A DNA stretch of 64,000 nucleotides, taken from positions 153,754,175 to 153,818,174 of the forward strand of contig NC_073696.1 in NCBI RefSeq assembly GCF_029784165.1, read 5' to 3'. The DNA comes from Wyeomyia smithii. Its lineage: Eukaryota > Arthropoda > Insecta > Diptera > Culicidae. The position numbers were made by a program, and so were the translations under genes. Positions 37,853 through 49,835 of this stretch are shown here, piece by piece (position 1 is the first letter of the stretch; each line of letters begins with the position of its first letter). Under the pieces are notes generated by a model, which made no database searches, was not told where the DNA came from, and was given only the letters and a program-made list of their open reading frames with translations.

Positions 37853-38047
37853 CTATACTACTAAAATGTTGTAAATTGTATTTACACGTTGATCAGGGCG
37901 AATATTGTGTGCTTTAAACAATGAAATATCCGCATCTGTATCGATTATTAAATTGCAGATTTCATTTCCAGTCATGTGCACTTTGACCTGAATGAAATTT
38001 GAAGCATTTAAATTGATGTTTAGGATGTGTAAGCCTGCCGGTAACAA
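37853..38047 (-). pseudogene. Gypsy aspartic protease
   Basis: Short frame with LIIDTDADISLFK, where the family active site is D-S/T-G-A; glycine is replaced by aspartate. A stop separates it from the RT frame (37808) and another from gag. Confidence 0.7.
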
Positions 38048-38712
38048 TTGTTCAGACTGTCGACGTCTCTGATCAGTTGTTACTGGTGGGCTAAAAAATG
38101 ATTTTGAGTTTGCATGTTGTTGGTTACTTGTTGGTTAATTTCCTGAGTATAATCTGGATTTTGCTGATAGTGTAGTGAGTTATTGGGTATTTGGTAATGT
38201 GGAGGAATGTCTTGCTGGTTTGCAAGGTACATTCTTGCTGAGTTGTAATTCTGGTTGGAATTCCTATTGAAACTTTGATTGGAATTTCGGTATTGGTTGG
38301 TAGGTGTAAAATTTCTATTAGAATTTCTGTTGTTGTTGTATGTCGGGTGTTGATTTTAGTGGTTATTATGGTTTCTACAGTTGTTAGTTGGATATCGTGG
38401 TTGATATCTATTGTTTCTTAGATTGTTATTGAATTAGTTTCTTTGATTACTATTTCTTTGTGGTGTTCTGTTTGTGGGGTAATTTTGGTATCTATTGTTG
38501 TCACGTGTGGTGTTTAGTACCACTGCGTTTGATTGTTTAATTGTAGGTTTCTCATTTTCCACCATAGTATTAATGGCTTCTTGTAGATTTGTAAATTTTC
38601 CCTCTTTTAACATTTTTTTTTCATTCGTTGTTTTGCTTTCGTCTCGATTAGACGCAAATTGTTTATCTCCGTTTGATTCGCAAAATAACAATACACGAGT
38701 TATCGTACGGGT
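38048..38712 (-). pseudogene. Gypsy gag, C-terminal part
   Basis: 38434-38712 reads EGKFTNLQEAINTMVENEK and continues into an Asn/Arg/Gln-rich tail (NRYQNYPTNRTPQRNSNQ). A degraded low-complexity stretch (38060-38430, several stops) keeps the same Asn/Tyr/Gln-rich bias. No zinc knuckle is seen. It is cut at 38712 by element D and continues at 40748. Confidence 0.65.
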
Positions 38713-40747
38713 CACGCCGTGTCAGAATCGGTATATTATGCAACTTGAATGCACCTCGGATTTTTCTTTATCAAAAGTTAGTTTGGGGTCTAAGCTTTCA
38801 AATGAAAGTGGTTTTAAAATATTCTATCGGGGAAAACTTGAATAAAATGAATTTAAATTTTTTTAAATGTTTTGACCATTTTTGCCCATTCATGGAGACG
38901 ATAGGTAGATTGAAATATAGAGTATGGTAACAATATAAACAATGTGTGAGTGTGTATGTGTGTGTGTATGTATGTGTGCTTGTGTGTATGTGTGTGTATG
39001 TGAGAGAAAATATAAAAAGAACACTCGTTTGCCAAAACTTGCAAAGATTGTTCAACTCCAGTAGGACCTGGAAAAATGCATACATGTAACGAGAGTACAC
39101 AGTTACAAGACCTTTCGATGCTGGCTGGGAGTTCTCAACATCGTCAGGTTTCGAAGGTCATTCGAAACAAGTCAACATATGATCAATCGATGGTGAGTTT
39201 TACTAATTTGAGAGGAAAACCTATCCGTACACGGAAATGTTTAAGATATAATCAATTATTGTGTTTGTAAGAGAAACCTTTTTCCTTAAGAGTGCCCACT
39301 AGGGTGGGCATAACGTATAACGAATACGGAAAAAACGAAACTTGATAGCAGAATGCCAGAACCAAGTTTTTTATGTTCTATTTGGGGCCCTTAACAATCC
39401 TAAATTTATCGAAAGTTTATTGGTTTTGTCTCCGCTTGGTGCATTGCATTTCAACTTTATATGGAGATTTGTATGGAAAAACAAACTTTTTTCGGTTTTT
39501 GGATGCCTAACAACTTGGCCGAAGACACAAAAGAGCTAGGGTGTCCCAAAAAATACTAGAGCTGTTCGAAGTTGAGTATGTCTAAATTTATGTAGCAAAT
39601 CATGTTTTCTGTCAACACTGTCTGTGTACCGGTGTCAGTCAAATTTCCATCAGAAATAACCTCTGAAACACGTTGTAGAATCTACCTACGCCTAGAACAT
39701 TGACCCAAATTTGTTTGCTTGATCCAGCTGAGTGTATAAACTCGTTACGACAGCTTACTTCTGATTGGAAGCCTACTGACGTCGGAACATTGGTAATGTT
39801 GGCAGAAAACAAGCTTTTCTGCATTTAATTCGACATACTCAACTTTGAACAGCTATAGCTCCTTTTAGGAATATCGTAGCTCTTCAGTGTCTTCTGCAAA
39901 GTTGTTGTCTAAAATACTATACTTTGACATAATGTAGTGCATTATTAGAGTATTATTGAACTCTCTAGAAAGGTAAATGCAAAAAAGTTGGTTTTCCCAT
40001 ATAAATTTTCATTCAAATTTGAAATGCAATGCGCCAAGCGGAGACAAAACCAATCGACTTTCGTTAAATTTGGGGTTGTTTGGGGCCCCAAAAAGAACCA
40101 AAAAACTTGGTTCTGGGAAATCGATCACTTTGCCCCACCCTACCCTACATAATCACAACGTTTCGTTTAGTTGTGAGAGGGTACATCCAACTTCTGGTTG
40201 CAAAAGAAGGACTTGGACTACGTTCGGAACAGACCATTGAAACTATTCACTGCGATTTAGCTTAAACATGGATGAATCAATAAATTCCTGAAATGCATGA
40301 GAGATATCAGCAGAATATGCTCAATTCAGTCGTCGCGTATAATAGCAGCCACATACGAAACCACATTAAAAAAATGTACATCAGGTATCATGAACATTTT
40401 TCCTATCGATAAAAGTCGTATTGTACACGGTACTTCACCCCCCCCCCCCCAACCACTCTTTCTTTCTCACTCTCTCTCTCTCGCACACACACACACACAC
40501 ACACAAACTCAAACAAACATTTTTTTCGTTCCCATACCATATGTTACAATGTATCTAGCGTCTGCCTACACGGGCAAAAATGATGGAAAAATTGAAAAAA
40601 AATTCAAACTCCTTTTATTCAAGTTTTCCCCGATAGAATATTTTAAAATCGCATTAATTTGAAAGCTTAGACCCTCAACTAACTTTTGGTGAAGAAAAAT
40701 CCGAGGTGCATCGAAGTTGCATAATATACCGATTCTGACACGGCGTG
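38713..40747. mobile_element. Non-autonomous TIR element D, 2035 bp
   Basis: Inverted repeats of about 190 bp beginning CACGCCGTGTCAGAATCGGT at both ends (38713-38900 and 40560-40747, roughly 85-90 per cent alike by eye) and flanked by the 5-bp direct repeat CGGGT (38708-38712 and 40748-40752). The interior has TG- and CA-rich microsatellites (38943-39002, 40484-40504), a poly-C run and MITE E, but no transposase. Superfamily not recognised. Confidence 0.8.
39302..40140. mobile_element. MITE E, 839 bp, inside element D
   Basis: Flanked by TA on both sides (39300-39301, 40141-40142). Terminal repeats start GGGTGGG(G)CA; further inverted matches run almost through the element, for example 39355-39485 against 39990-40110 and 39500-39605 against 39825-39935, so it folds into one long hairpin. 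Non-coding. TA duplication suggests Tc1/mariner-type mobilisation. Confidence 0.75.
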
Positions 40748-40822
40748 CGGGTGTTATTTTTTCGATTAGTTCTTGTGCTGCGCGATAACAATAGCCTGCA
40801 GTATATCGGCAGAAACATCTTC
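40748..40822 (-). pseudogene. Gypsy gag piece between D and A'
   Basis: Starts with the D target duplication CGGGT and ends with CATCTTC, the left target copy of A'. Minus-strand translation is short and uninformative; assignment rests on position. Confidence 0.5.
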
Positions 40823-41119
40823 TGCACACTGGTAGGGGCAGGCTACCCCGCCAGTAATCTGATACGCAGCTGATATATCAGCAAGAATAATTCTCCCGCA
40901 CCGCTGTTACCCCGCTAGCAGCACGGACCACCATACGATCGAGCGAGTGAAAGTCAACTACAAGTGGCATCTACAAGGTCGCGTGTAGGATACGGCCACT
41001 GTGTCACAACACGAAGCTGGATCGTCATTGTTTGTTCTGCGTTCTGAGACACTCGATTGATCCTACTATCAGCCGTGAGGTCGTGACTTAGACGTTCGGT
41101 GAAGTATTCACTTTAGAAT

Positions 41120-41265
41120 TTTTATCATTATTATTAATATTATTACTATCAATATTATTATTATTAATATTATCATTATTATTATTGTTAATATTATTAT
41201 AATTAATATTATTATTATTATTACTATTATTAGTATTGTTATTAGTATTAGTATTTCTGCCTTTT
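41120..41265. repeat. ATT/AAT-rich imperfect microsatellite in the A' leader
   Basis: ATT, AAT and ATC trinucleotides without long pure runs. The minus strand gives an Asn-rich frame (41088-41282) that is a by-product, not a gene. Confidence 0.8.
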
Positions 41266-41394
41266 ATTTTATTTTGATCCATTGTAGTTTGAAAAATTGT
41301 TTTTAAAATTTATTATCAACTCCTTGATCCCCCCCCCCCCCCCACATTCGAATATTTATCGTTTGTGTGCGGTAGAGCGTAACGCTCCCGCAAA

Positions 41395-42772
41395 ATGAAC
41401 GACATGCAGGTGCAACTATTCCTGGATGTGGAAACAAATGGGGAGGAGATTGAGATCTCCCCTATCAATTCCCCTCTACCTTCCCCGCTACCTAGCCCCG
41501 TACCAAGGGTACCGGCAACACGGGTGAAAGTTTACCCAGATGCTTCGAAAGGTCCGTTCATAGTTTTTTAGGCCCATAAAGAAGCCTCTTAATATTATAC
41601 AAATCGGCAAGGACCTGGCAAAACAGTTTTCGGACTTAACCGAAATTACAAAGGTTAGACCGAACAAACACCAAGTTGTCGTGAGTAGCTTGAAGCAAGC
41701 AAACGCAATTGCTAGCTACGAGCTCTTCACGAGAGAGTATCGCGTGTACATCCCTGCCAAGGACGTGGAGATCGACGGTGTGGTTACCGAAGGAAGCCTC
41801 ACGGTCGATGACATTTTGCGTCACTGGGTTGGCAGCTTCAAGAACCCCCTGATTCAAGATGTAAAGATACTGGATGTCAAGCAATTGCATTCAGTATCCA
41901 TCGAAGAAGGGAAGAAGAAATTCCTCCCTACGGATTCCTTCCGTGTAACATTCGCCGGATCCGCACTGCCGAACTACATCTCTTTGGACAGGGTTCGTCT
42001 GCCTGTACGCCTGTTCGTACCGCGGGTCATGCATTGCCAAAACTGCAAGCAGTTAGGTCATACTGCCACCTACTGCTGCAACAAGGCACGCTGCAGCAAG
42101 TGCGGAGGCAATCATGCTGAGACCGCTTGCAGTGAGGATACTGAAAAGTGTCTTTACTGCGAGGGAACTCGGCATGACCTTTCGGCGTGTCCCGCGTACA
42201 AACAGCGCGAGGAAAAAATTAAGCGTTCCCTCAAGGAACGATCAAAGTGCTCTTTTGCAGAAATGCTTAAGAGGGCTGAGCCACCCTCGACAGGAAACAT
42301 CTTTTCCTTTTTGCCAACCGATGAGGGTACCTCTGACGATCCCGTCGAAGGGTGTTCTTATGCCATACCAGAAGGATCTAGGAAGAGGAGAATGATCAAC
42401 TCTCCTAATCTTTCTCGCAAAGGTCGCAAGGTAACCCCTAGCGGAATGACTAATAAGCCAACACAACAGGGAAGCGGTGAAGAAAAACCGAAGCAAGTAC
42501 CTCCCGGTTTTAATTTTAAATCAAACCAGGAGTACCCACCGCTTTCTGGGGCACCAAAAACCCCTCGTGCACCCATTTCTCGATCAGAAGATAAAAAAGG
42601 AACAGGGTTCATACAATTTTCTGATATTGTGGACTGGATATTTAAAACATTCAACATACCAGATCCTCTACAAAATATTCTTCTTGCCCTTCTTCCTACA
42701 GTGAAAACATTTTTGAAGCAACTCACAGCAACTTGGCCCCTCATTTCAGCTATCATATCTTTCGATGACTAA
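41395..42772 (+). pseudogene. ORF1 of I-type element A', one frameshift
   Basis: The ATG at 41395 (MNDMQVQLFLDVE) opens a frame that hits TAG at about 41568, within a T run, and a different frame continues from about 41575 to 42772. The second part has the conserved central domain (ELFTREYRVYIPAKDVEIDG, FRVTFAGSALPN), three CCHC knuckles (CQNCKQLGHTATYC and next two) and the hydrophobic C terminus. Only this one lesion in the T run separates it from an open frame; homopolymer length should be checked in reads. It overlaps ORF2 by 8 bases. Confidence 0.85.
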
Positions 42773-45700
42773 TACGGCGAAAGAGGTTAGGAATTTTATC
42801 ACTGTATTACAGTGGAATTGCAGAAGTATCATCCCCAAATTCGATCTATTTTCTCATTTAATAAATACATACAATTGTGACGCATTTGCGCTCTGTGAAA
42901 CCTTTCTCAATTCAAACGATCAACTCAATTTCCACGATTTTAACATTATTCGTCGAGATCGAGACTCACACGGTGGAGGGGTACTTTTAGGGATTAAAAA
43001 GTGCTATTCCTTCTTCCGAATCGACCTCCCCTCGATCTCGAATATTGAAGTCGTTGCCATTCAAACGAATATGAATGGAAAAGACCTATGCCTTGTTTCG
43101 TTATATATGCCTCCATCCGCGCGGATTGAACAGAAGCATCTCACTGATATAGCAGAGTTGCTTCCCGCGCCTTTTTTGATATTGGGAGATTTTAATTCTC
43201 ACTGTTCGCTATGGGGGTCGCTGTACGACGACAACCGATCTTCTTTAAACTGTAACTTGATCGACGACTTCAATATGACAGTTTTGAATACTGGGGAAGC
43301 GACACGTGTACCTAATCCTCCAGCACGTGAAAGCGTGCTTGACCTATCCCTTTGCTCGACATCACTAGCGTTAGATTGCCGGTGGAAAGTAATCAACGAT
43401 CCCCACGGTAGTGATCATCTTCCAATCGTTATATCAATTGCTAATGGTTCAACTTCCCCGAACCCAATCAATATTTCCTACGACCTTACACGTAATATTG
43501 ATTGGAAGTGTTATGAGTCTATTATAGCGCAATCTATCAAGACTCACGAGGAACTTCCTCCGGAGGAAGAATACGCGTTCTTAGCTGGCTTGATAATCGA
43601 CGCCGCGACTCAAGCTCAGACGAAACCGATACCCGGGGTAACGATTAGACAGCGCCCTCCCAACAAATGGTGGGACAAAGAGTGCTCTGAGCTGTACGCG
43701 CGAAGGTCCGCGGCGTATAAGGACTACCGGGAGTACGGCACTGTCAACCTGCTTCGAAAGTACGAGGCACTGGGCAGGCAGATGAAGAGCTTAGTAAAGG
43801 CGAAAAAACGCGGGTACTGGCGGCGGTTCGTAAACGCGTTGTCCAGGGAAACAGCGATGAGCACTCTTTGGGATACCGCCAGGCGCATGCGGAACCGTGA
43901 CGTTTCGAATGAAAGCGAGGAGTATTCAGATCGCTGGATACTCGATTTTGCCAAAAAGGTCTGTCCGGACTCTGTACCGGAACAGAAAACCTTTCGCGAC
44001 GCGTTATTAGTAACTACGGAAGAGCCTCCATTTTCGATGTTGGAATTTTCAATGGCTCTCCTGTCGTGCAACAATAAGGCTCCAGGGTTAGATAGAATAA
44101 AATTCAACCTGTTGAAGAATCTACCCGACTCTGCAAAAAGACGCTTGTTGAATTTGTTCAACAAGTTTCTTGAGCTAAATATTGTTCCGCATGACTGGAG
44201 GGAGGTAAAAGTCATTGCTATTCGGAAACCCGGGAAACCTGCCTCTGATCACAATTCATATAGGCCGATTGCGATGCTCTCTTGCCTCCGGAAATTAATG
44301 GAGAAAATGATCCTCTTACGGTTAGACAAATGGGTCGAAACAAACGGGTTACTTTCAGATACTCAATTTGGCTTTCGCCGGGGCAAAGGGACGAACGATT
44401 GCCTAGCGTTGCTTTCTACTGAAATTCAACTTGCCTTTGCTCGAAAAGAGCAAATGGCTTCTGCGTTCATGGATATTAAGGGGGCTTTTGACTCTGTCTC
44501 TGTAGAAGTTTTAAGCGCGAAACTTCATTCGCAGGGACTTTCACCAAATTTGAATAACTTTTTGCTCAATTTGTTGTCAGAAAAGCATATGTATTTCTCA
44601 CATGGCGATTCGACAACTTCCCGAATTAGTTACATGGGCCTCCCCCAGGGCTCATGTTTAAGTCCTCTCTTATATAACTTTTACGTCAATGACATCGATG
44701 AATGTCTTGCAAATTCATGCACGCTAAGGCAACTTGCAGACGATAGCGTTGTATCCATTACTGGTGGCAAGGCTAGCGATCTGCAGGGACCATTGCAAGA
44801 TACCTTAGACAATTTGTCTGAATGGGCTCTTAAGCTGGGTATCGAATTCTCTCCGGAGAAAACTGAGCTGGTCGTTTTTTCTAGGAAGCATAACCCAGCT
44901 CAGCTGCAGCTCCTACTAACGGGTAAAACGATCACTCAGGTTTTAGTCGCTAAATATCTCGGGGTCTGGTTCGACTCTAAATGCACCTGGGCTTGTCATA
45001 TTAGGTATCTGACACAAAAATGCCAACAGAGGATTAATTTTCTTCGTACGATTACCGGAACTTGGTGGGGTGCTCACCCAGGAGACCTTCTAAGGTTATA
45101 CCAAACAACGATATTGTCAGTTCTTGAGTACGGCTGTTTCTGCTTTCGCTCCGCCGCGAACACGCACATTATAAAATTAGAGAGAATACAATATCGTTGT
45201 TTGCGTATTGCCTTGGGTTGCATGCAGTCGACCCATACGATGAGTCTTGAAGTGTTAGCGGGTATTCTTCCGTTGAAACATCGTTTTTGGAATCTCTCTT
45301 ACCGGTTGCTAATTCGATGCACAGTTATGAACCCATTAGTAATTGAAAATTTCGAGAGGTTGGTCGACCTTCAATCTCAATCCAGATTTATGACTTTATA
45401 TTTTGACTATATGGCTCAAGATATTAATCCTTCTTCATACGATTCCTCCAATGTCGCACTTTTAGCTACTTCTAATAATGCTATATTCTTCGACACCACC
45501 ATGAAACAAGACATTTCTGGTATCCCGGATCAATTGCGACCCCAAGAGATCCCTAAGATTTTTTCCAATAAGTTTAAACATGTTAGTTATGATAAAAGGT
45601 TTTACACTGACGGATCTAATCTAGATGAGTCCACTGGCTTCGGTGTTTTCCACGAAAATTTTACCGCCTCCTACAAACTCGATGCTCCTGCTTCCGTGTA

Positions 45701-46448
45701 CGTCGCAGAACTTGCTGCTATTCAGTACTCTCTTGGAATCATCGAAACCCTACCCATAGACCACTACTTCATCTTCACAGATAGTCTCAGTGCCATTGAG
45801 GCCCTGCGATCAATGAAGCCTGTGAAGCACACCCCGTATTTCCTGGGGAAAATACGGCGGTTTTTAAGTGCTTTAACAGATAAAAATTACCGGGTTACCT
45901 TAGCGTGGGTCCCTTCTCATTGCTCGATTCCGGGTAACGAAAAGGCTGACTCTTTAGCTAAGGTGGGTGCTATTGACGGCGATATTTATGAAAGACCATT
46001 TGCTTATGATGAATTTTATAGCATTTTGCGTCAGAGAACACTCAACAGTTGGCAATCATCATGGAACTCAGATGAACTGGGACGGTGGCTACATTCCATT
46101 TTTCCTAAGGTATCGACGAAAGCATGGTTCAAGGGGTTGGATGTAAGTCGGGACTTCATTCGCGTGATGTCCAGACTTATGTCCAATCACTATACGTTAA
46201 ACACGCATCTCTTTCGTATAGGGCTTGTAGACAGTAATCACTGCGTTTGTGGCGATGGCTACCATGACATCGAGCATGTTGTTTGGTCGTGTACCGAATA
46301 CTGTGGTGTTAGGTCTGAGCTTATAGATTCCCTTCGGGCCCGAGGAAAACAACCGAACGTACCCGTTAGAGACATTCTGGGAAGCGGTGATCTCCAGTAC
46401 ATGACACAACTATACGGGTTTATAAAAAATGCTGGCATTAAAATTTGA
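42765..46448 (+). CDS. ORF2 of I-type element A': intact endonuclease-RT-RNase H
   Basis: 1227 codons without a stop. Endonuclease (residues about 10-230): LQWNCRSIIPK, LCETFLNSN, ILGDFNSHCSLWG, GSDHLPIVI. RT (about 425-720): NKAPGLDRIKFNLL, YRPIAMLSCLRK, FGFRRGKGTND, FMDIKGAFDSVS, LPQGSCLSPLLYN and catalytic QLADDSVVS. RNase H (about 945-1080): FYTDGSNLDES, VYVAELAAIQY, FIFTDSLSAIEA, VPSHCSIPGNEKADS. A C-terminal CxC...H..H...C motif (CVCGDGYHDIEHVVWSC) follows. It performs nicking, target-primed reverse transcription and RNA removal. All visible catalytic residues are present, making it the best candidate for an active enzyme here. Confidence 0.93.
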   Translation: MTNTAKEVRNFITVLQWNCRSIIPKFDLFSHLINTYNCDAFALCETFLNSNDQLNFHDFNIIRRDRDSHGGGVLLGIKKCYSFFRIDLPSISNIEVVAIQTNMNGKDLCLVSLYMPPSARIEQKHLTDIAELLPAPFLILGDFNSHCSLWGSLYDDNRSSLNCNLIDDFNMTVLNTGEATRVPNPPARESVLDLSLCSTSLALDCRWKVINDPHGSDHLPIVISIANGSTSPNPINISYDLTRNIDWKCYESIIAQSIKTHEELPPEEEYAFLAGLIIDAATQAQTKPIPGVTIRQRPPNKWWDKECSELYARRSAAYKDYREYGTVNLLRKYEALGRQMKSLVKAKKRGYWRRFVNALSRETAMSTLWDTARRMRNRDVSNESEEYSDRWILDFAKKVCPDSVPEQKTFRDALLVTTEEPPFSMLEFSMALLSCNNKAPGLDRIKFNLLKNLPDSAKRRLLNLFNKFLELNIVPHDWREVKVIAIRKPGKPASDHNSYRPIAMLSCLRKLMEKMILLRLDKWVETNGLLSDTQFGFRRGKGTNDCLALLSTEIQLAFARKEQMASAFMDIKGAFDSVSVEVLSAKLHSQGLSPNLNNFLLNLLSEKHMYFSHGDSTTSRISYMGLPQGSCLSPLLYNFYVNDIDECLANSCTLRQLADDSVVSITGGKASDLQGPLQDTLDNLSEWALKLGIEFSPEKTELVVFSRKHNPAQLQLLLTGKTITQVLVAKYLGVWFDSKCTWACHIRYLTQKCQQRINFLRTITGTWWGAHPGDLLRLYQTTILSVLEYGCFCFRSAANTHIIKLERIQYRCLRIALGCMQSTHTMSLEVLAGILPLKHRFWNLSYRLLIRCTVMNPLVIENFERLVDLQSQSRFMTLYFDYMAQDINPSSYDSSNVALLATSNNAIFFDTTMKQDISGIPDQLRPQEIPKIFSNKFKHVSYDKRFYTDGSNLDESTGFGVFHENFTASYKLDAPASVYVAELAAIQYSLGIIETLPIDHYFIFTDSLSAIEALRSMKPVKHTPYFLGKIRRFLSALTDKNYRVTLAWVPSHCSIPGNEKADSLAKVGAIDGDIYERPFAYDEFYSILRQRTLNSWQSSWNSDELGRWLHSIFPKVSTKAWFKGLDVSRDFIRVMSRLMSNHYTLNTHLFRIGLVDSNHCVCGDGYHDIEHVVWSCTEYCGVRSELIDSLRARGKQPNVPVRDILGSGDLQYMTQLYGFIKNAGIKI

Positions 46449-46828
46449 ATTCTTTTATCTATTTGCTAGAATACAATTTCTGTCACAAACTGAAAGAGAA
46501 TGATACACCCGGCTGGAGACACTAAAATGAAGACTCGGCATCTCTATGTTTACGCAGACACCTCAGACCAAAACTGCTCAAACAGAACATCACTGGTTAG
46601 CCACGTACAAATGAATACATTCTGTAATATAAAATAATTAAAAACAAAATTGTAACACCCCTCCTCTCACCTTAAATCCCCACTAGCTCGTAGTCGGCCG
46701 CGAGAATAAAGAAAAGGCCTCCCTCTTTTCCCTGCTAATTTAGAATTTAAAAAAAAATGTACTTGGCTCAGTTGAACATAAATTGTATCGTGCCGTGTCA
46801 AATAAACTATTTAAAACTTAAAAAAATC
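46449..46828 (+). other. 3' UTR of element A'
   Basis: Shares blocks with 59213-59572 (for example CCCCACTAGCTCGTAGTCGG and CGTGCCGTGTCAAATAAACT). The AATAAA signal lies at 46800, followed by a short A-rich tail. Confidence 0.75.
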
Positions 46829-47294
46829 CATCTTCGAGAGTCGCCGATTTATGTCAACCAACGATACTGAGAGAATCTATTCGCGAAGAAATACTGAGAG
46901 AATGGAGCGATTCAACCGTCAGCCCGAATTCTAAATTTTACGATAGGCTTTGTTTGATCAGTGTTTACCATCAGACCAGGTAGAGTGTGGAATGCCTAGT
47001 TCAAAGTCCGGTCAGACTACAATTTTTATAGCCTGATTTTATTTCGGACTGAACCGGAACAGAGTTGTTCGGGTCAGGTAACGGTCTGGGTTATGCTTCC
47101 GAAATATGGAAAAGTCAGGGCCAAAACATATTGAACTGAACATGAACATGCATCACAAGATCATATTGCAGGAAGTTAGAATACTGGCTCACCGAGAGAT
47201 TGAAAAATTTATCTATTTTGGAATATTTTCTCGACCAAAAAATTGACTGATACCGTTAACATCAAAAAAACTGATGACTATTCAATAATGCTTA
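46829..47294. other. Gap between A' and Helitron H1
   Basis: Should be gypsy gag by position, but I cannot recognise gag motifs in its minus-strand translation. Apart from a GA-rich tandem (ACTGAGAGAAT twice near 46866) I see nothing in it. Confidence 0.4.
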
Positions 47295-47392
47295 TCTACT
47301 ATATAAAAATGGAATTCCGTAACGCTTGATCTTGTTGATATTATTCCCTCAGTCTCTGTGGCGTACAGTAATCATCATCATTTTGAATCGTT

Positions 47393-49560
47393 CTAAATCA
47401 AAAACAATAAGCGGTGACATGTAGGTTTTTTAACATGAAAATGTTCGCTGATGTTTAGGAAAGACATTAGTTATAAAAAAATAGTTATCTAATTACTAAA
47501 ACTTGAGATTTTATTCACAAAACTACGTAAAACATGCAAAATTATGACTTTCTGTGCTAAATTTGCCTCTAAATCAAAAATCAAAGCGATGACATATGAT
47601 TCTTTTTTCACTAAAATGTTTGTTAATGTTCAGGGAAGACATTCGAGGAAAAATATTGAGTATCTGATTACTAAAACTTGAGATATTATTCACTAAACTA
47701 CGTAAAACATGCATAATTATGACTTTTTATACTGAATTCGTCTCCAAATCAAAACTCAAAGCGATGACATGTGATTCTTTTTTCATTAAAATGTTAGTTG
47801 ATGTTTAAGAAAGATATTTGAGGAAAAATAATAGGTATCTAATTACTAAAACTTGAGATATTACTCACGAAACTACGTAAAACACGCAAAATTATGACTT
47901 TCTGTGCTAAATTTGCCTCTAAATCAAAATTCAAAGCGTTGACATATGATTTTTTCCACTAAAATGTTTGTTAATGTTCAGGAAAGACATGTGAGGAAAA
48001 ATAATTAGTATCTGATTACTAAAACTTGAGATTTTATTCACAAAACTACGTAAAACAAGCAAAAATATGCTGAATTTGCCTCTAAATCGAAATTTCAAGC
48101 GATGACATGTGATTTTTTTTTACATTAAAATGTTTGTGAACGTTTAGGAAAGACAGTTGAAGGAAAGTAACAAGTATCTGTTTACTAAAACTTGAGATTT
48201 TATTCACAAAACTACGTAAAACTTGCAACTTCATGAATTTTTATGCTGAGTTTGCCTCTAAATCAAAATTTAAAGCCATGACATGTGATTATTTTTTCAT
48301 TAAAACGTTTGTTAATCTTCAGGAAAGACATTTGAGGAAAAATAAACAGTTTATGATTACTAAAACTTGAGATATTATTCACAAAACTACGTGAAACATG
48401 CAACTTTATGACTTTTTATGCTGAATTTGCCTCTAAATCAAATTTGGAAGCGATGATAGGTGATTTTTTTTACATTAAAATGTTTGTAAACGTTTAGGAA
48501 AGACATTTGAAGGAAAGTAACAAGTATATGTTTACTAAAACTTGAGATTTTATTCACAAAACTACGTAAAACATGCAACTTCATGAATTTTTATGCTGAG
48601 TTTGCCTCTAAATCAAAATTTAAAGCGATGACATGTGATTTTTTTTACATTAAAATGTTTATAAACGTTTAGGAAAGACATTTGAAGGAAAGTAACAAGT
48701 ATCTGTTTACTAAAACTTGAGATTTTATTCACAAAACTACGTAAAACTTTCAAAATTATGACTTTTTATGCTGAATTTGCCTCTAAAACAAAATTTAAAG
48801 CCATATTTTTTTTTTGTTTTTTTTTTTTTACATTAAAATGTTTGTAAACGTTTAGGAAAGACATTTGAAGGAAAGTAACAAGTATCTGTTTACTAAAACT
48901 TGAGATTTTATTCACAAAACTACGTGAAACTTGCAAAATTATGACTTTTTATGCTGAATTTGCCTCTAAAACAAAATTTAAAGCCATGACATGTGATTCT
49001 TTTTTCATTAAAACGTTTGTCAATGTTCAGGAAAGACATTTGAGGAAAAATAAATAGTATCTGTTGAATAAACTTGAGATTTTATTCACAAAACTACGTA
49101 AAACAAGCAAAATTATGACTTTTTATGCTGAACTCGCCTCTAAATCTAATTCCAAAGCGATGACATGTGATTCTTTTTTCATTAAAATGTTTGTCAACGT
49201 TCAGGAAAGATGTGTAAGGAAAAATAATTAGTATCTGATTACTAAAACTTAAGATGTTATTCACGAAACTACCGAAAACACGCAAAATTATGGCTTTCTG
49301 TGCTAAATTTGCCTCTAAATCAAAATTCAAAGCGTTGTCATATGATTTTTTTCACTAAAATGTTTGTTAACGTTCAGGAAAGACATGTGAGGAAAAATAT
49401 TGAGTATCTGATTACTAAAACTTGAGATTTTATTCACAAAACTATGTAAAACTCGCAAAATTATGACTTTCTATGCTGAATTTGCCACTAAATCTAATTA
49501 AAAGCGATGACATGTGATTCTTTTTTCATTATAATGTTTGTTTATTTTAAAATCTAGAAT
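47393..49560 (+). repeat. About 174-bp satellite array inside Helitron H1, about 12 copies
   Basis: The unit contains AAAACTTGAGATTTTATTCA, ACTACGTAAAACATGC and GCCTCTAAATCAAAATT. The ACTACGTAAAAC landmark recurs at about 174-bp steps (47523, 47698, 47872, 48045, 48219 and onward to 49440). One more diverged unit sits at 50440-50560. Confidence 0.9.
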
Positions 49561-49835
49561 GTATGTTTGAAGATGATTTTCTGTATACAGCACAACAATA
49601 TTGCAGCCTTCTAATAGCGCTCTCGATTAACCAGATTAGTTGAGAAAATTCGTTATCGATATTGTTTTAGCACATTTTGTATGTTGTAGGATAAGTGATA
49701 CACCGTGCCCCAGAGCTGAGTCGAGAAAAATTGCAGTTCCAAAAGATTCTCGACCTGATCGGGGATCGAACCCGATATCACAACCGTGTGGGAGCCAATC
49801 GACATCGCTAAACACAGAGCCACGAGGACCACATA
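49560..49835 (-). repeat. tRNA-derived SINE-like sequence in H1
   Basis: Minus strand from 49830: TGGCTCTGTGTTTAG (A-box-like, 49808-49822) and GGTTCGATCC (B box, 49763-49772) at tRNA spacing, followed by about 190 bp of unrelated body. The same sequence lies in H2. Confidence 0.7.

Larger units (their letters stand above)
40823..46828 (+). mobile_element. I-type non-LTR retrotransposon A' (nearly intact)
   Basis: Probable 7-bp target duplication CATCTTC at 40816-40822 and 46829-46835. A 5' UTR of about 570 bp includes an ATT/AAT-rich stretch (41120-41265) and a poly-C run (41329-41342). ORF1, ORF2 and a 3' UTR with AATAAA follow, then a short A-rich end. Same family as the old host element A, so the family was active before and after the intervening nested insertions. 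Confidence 0.85.

Noticed and set aside
38798..39100. Thr/His-rich frames on the minus strand
   Set aside because: They arise from the TG/CA microsatellite inside element D.
41088..41282. Asn-rich protein on the minus strand
   Set aside because: By-product of the ATT/AAT microsatellite in the A' leader.
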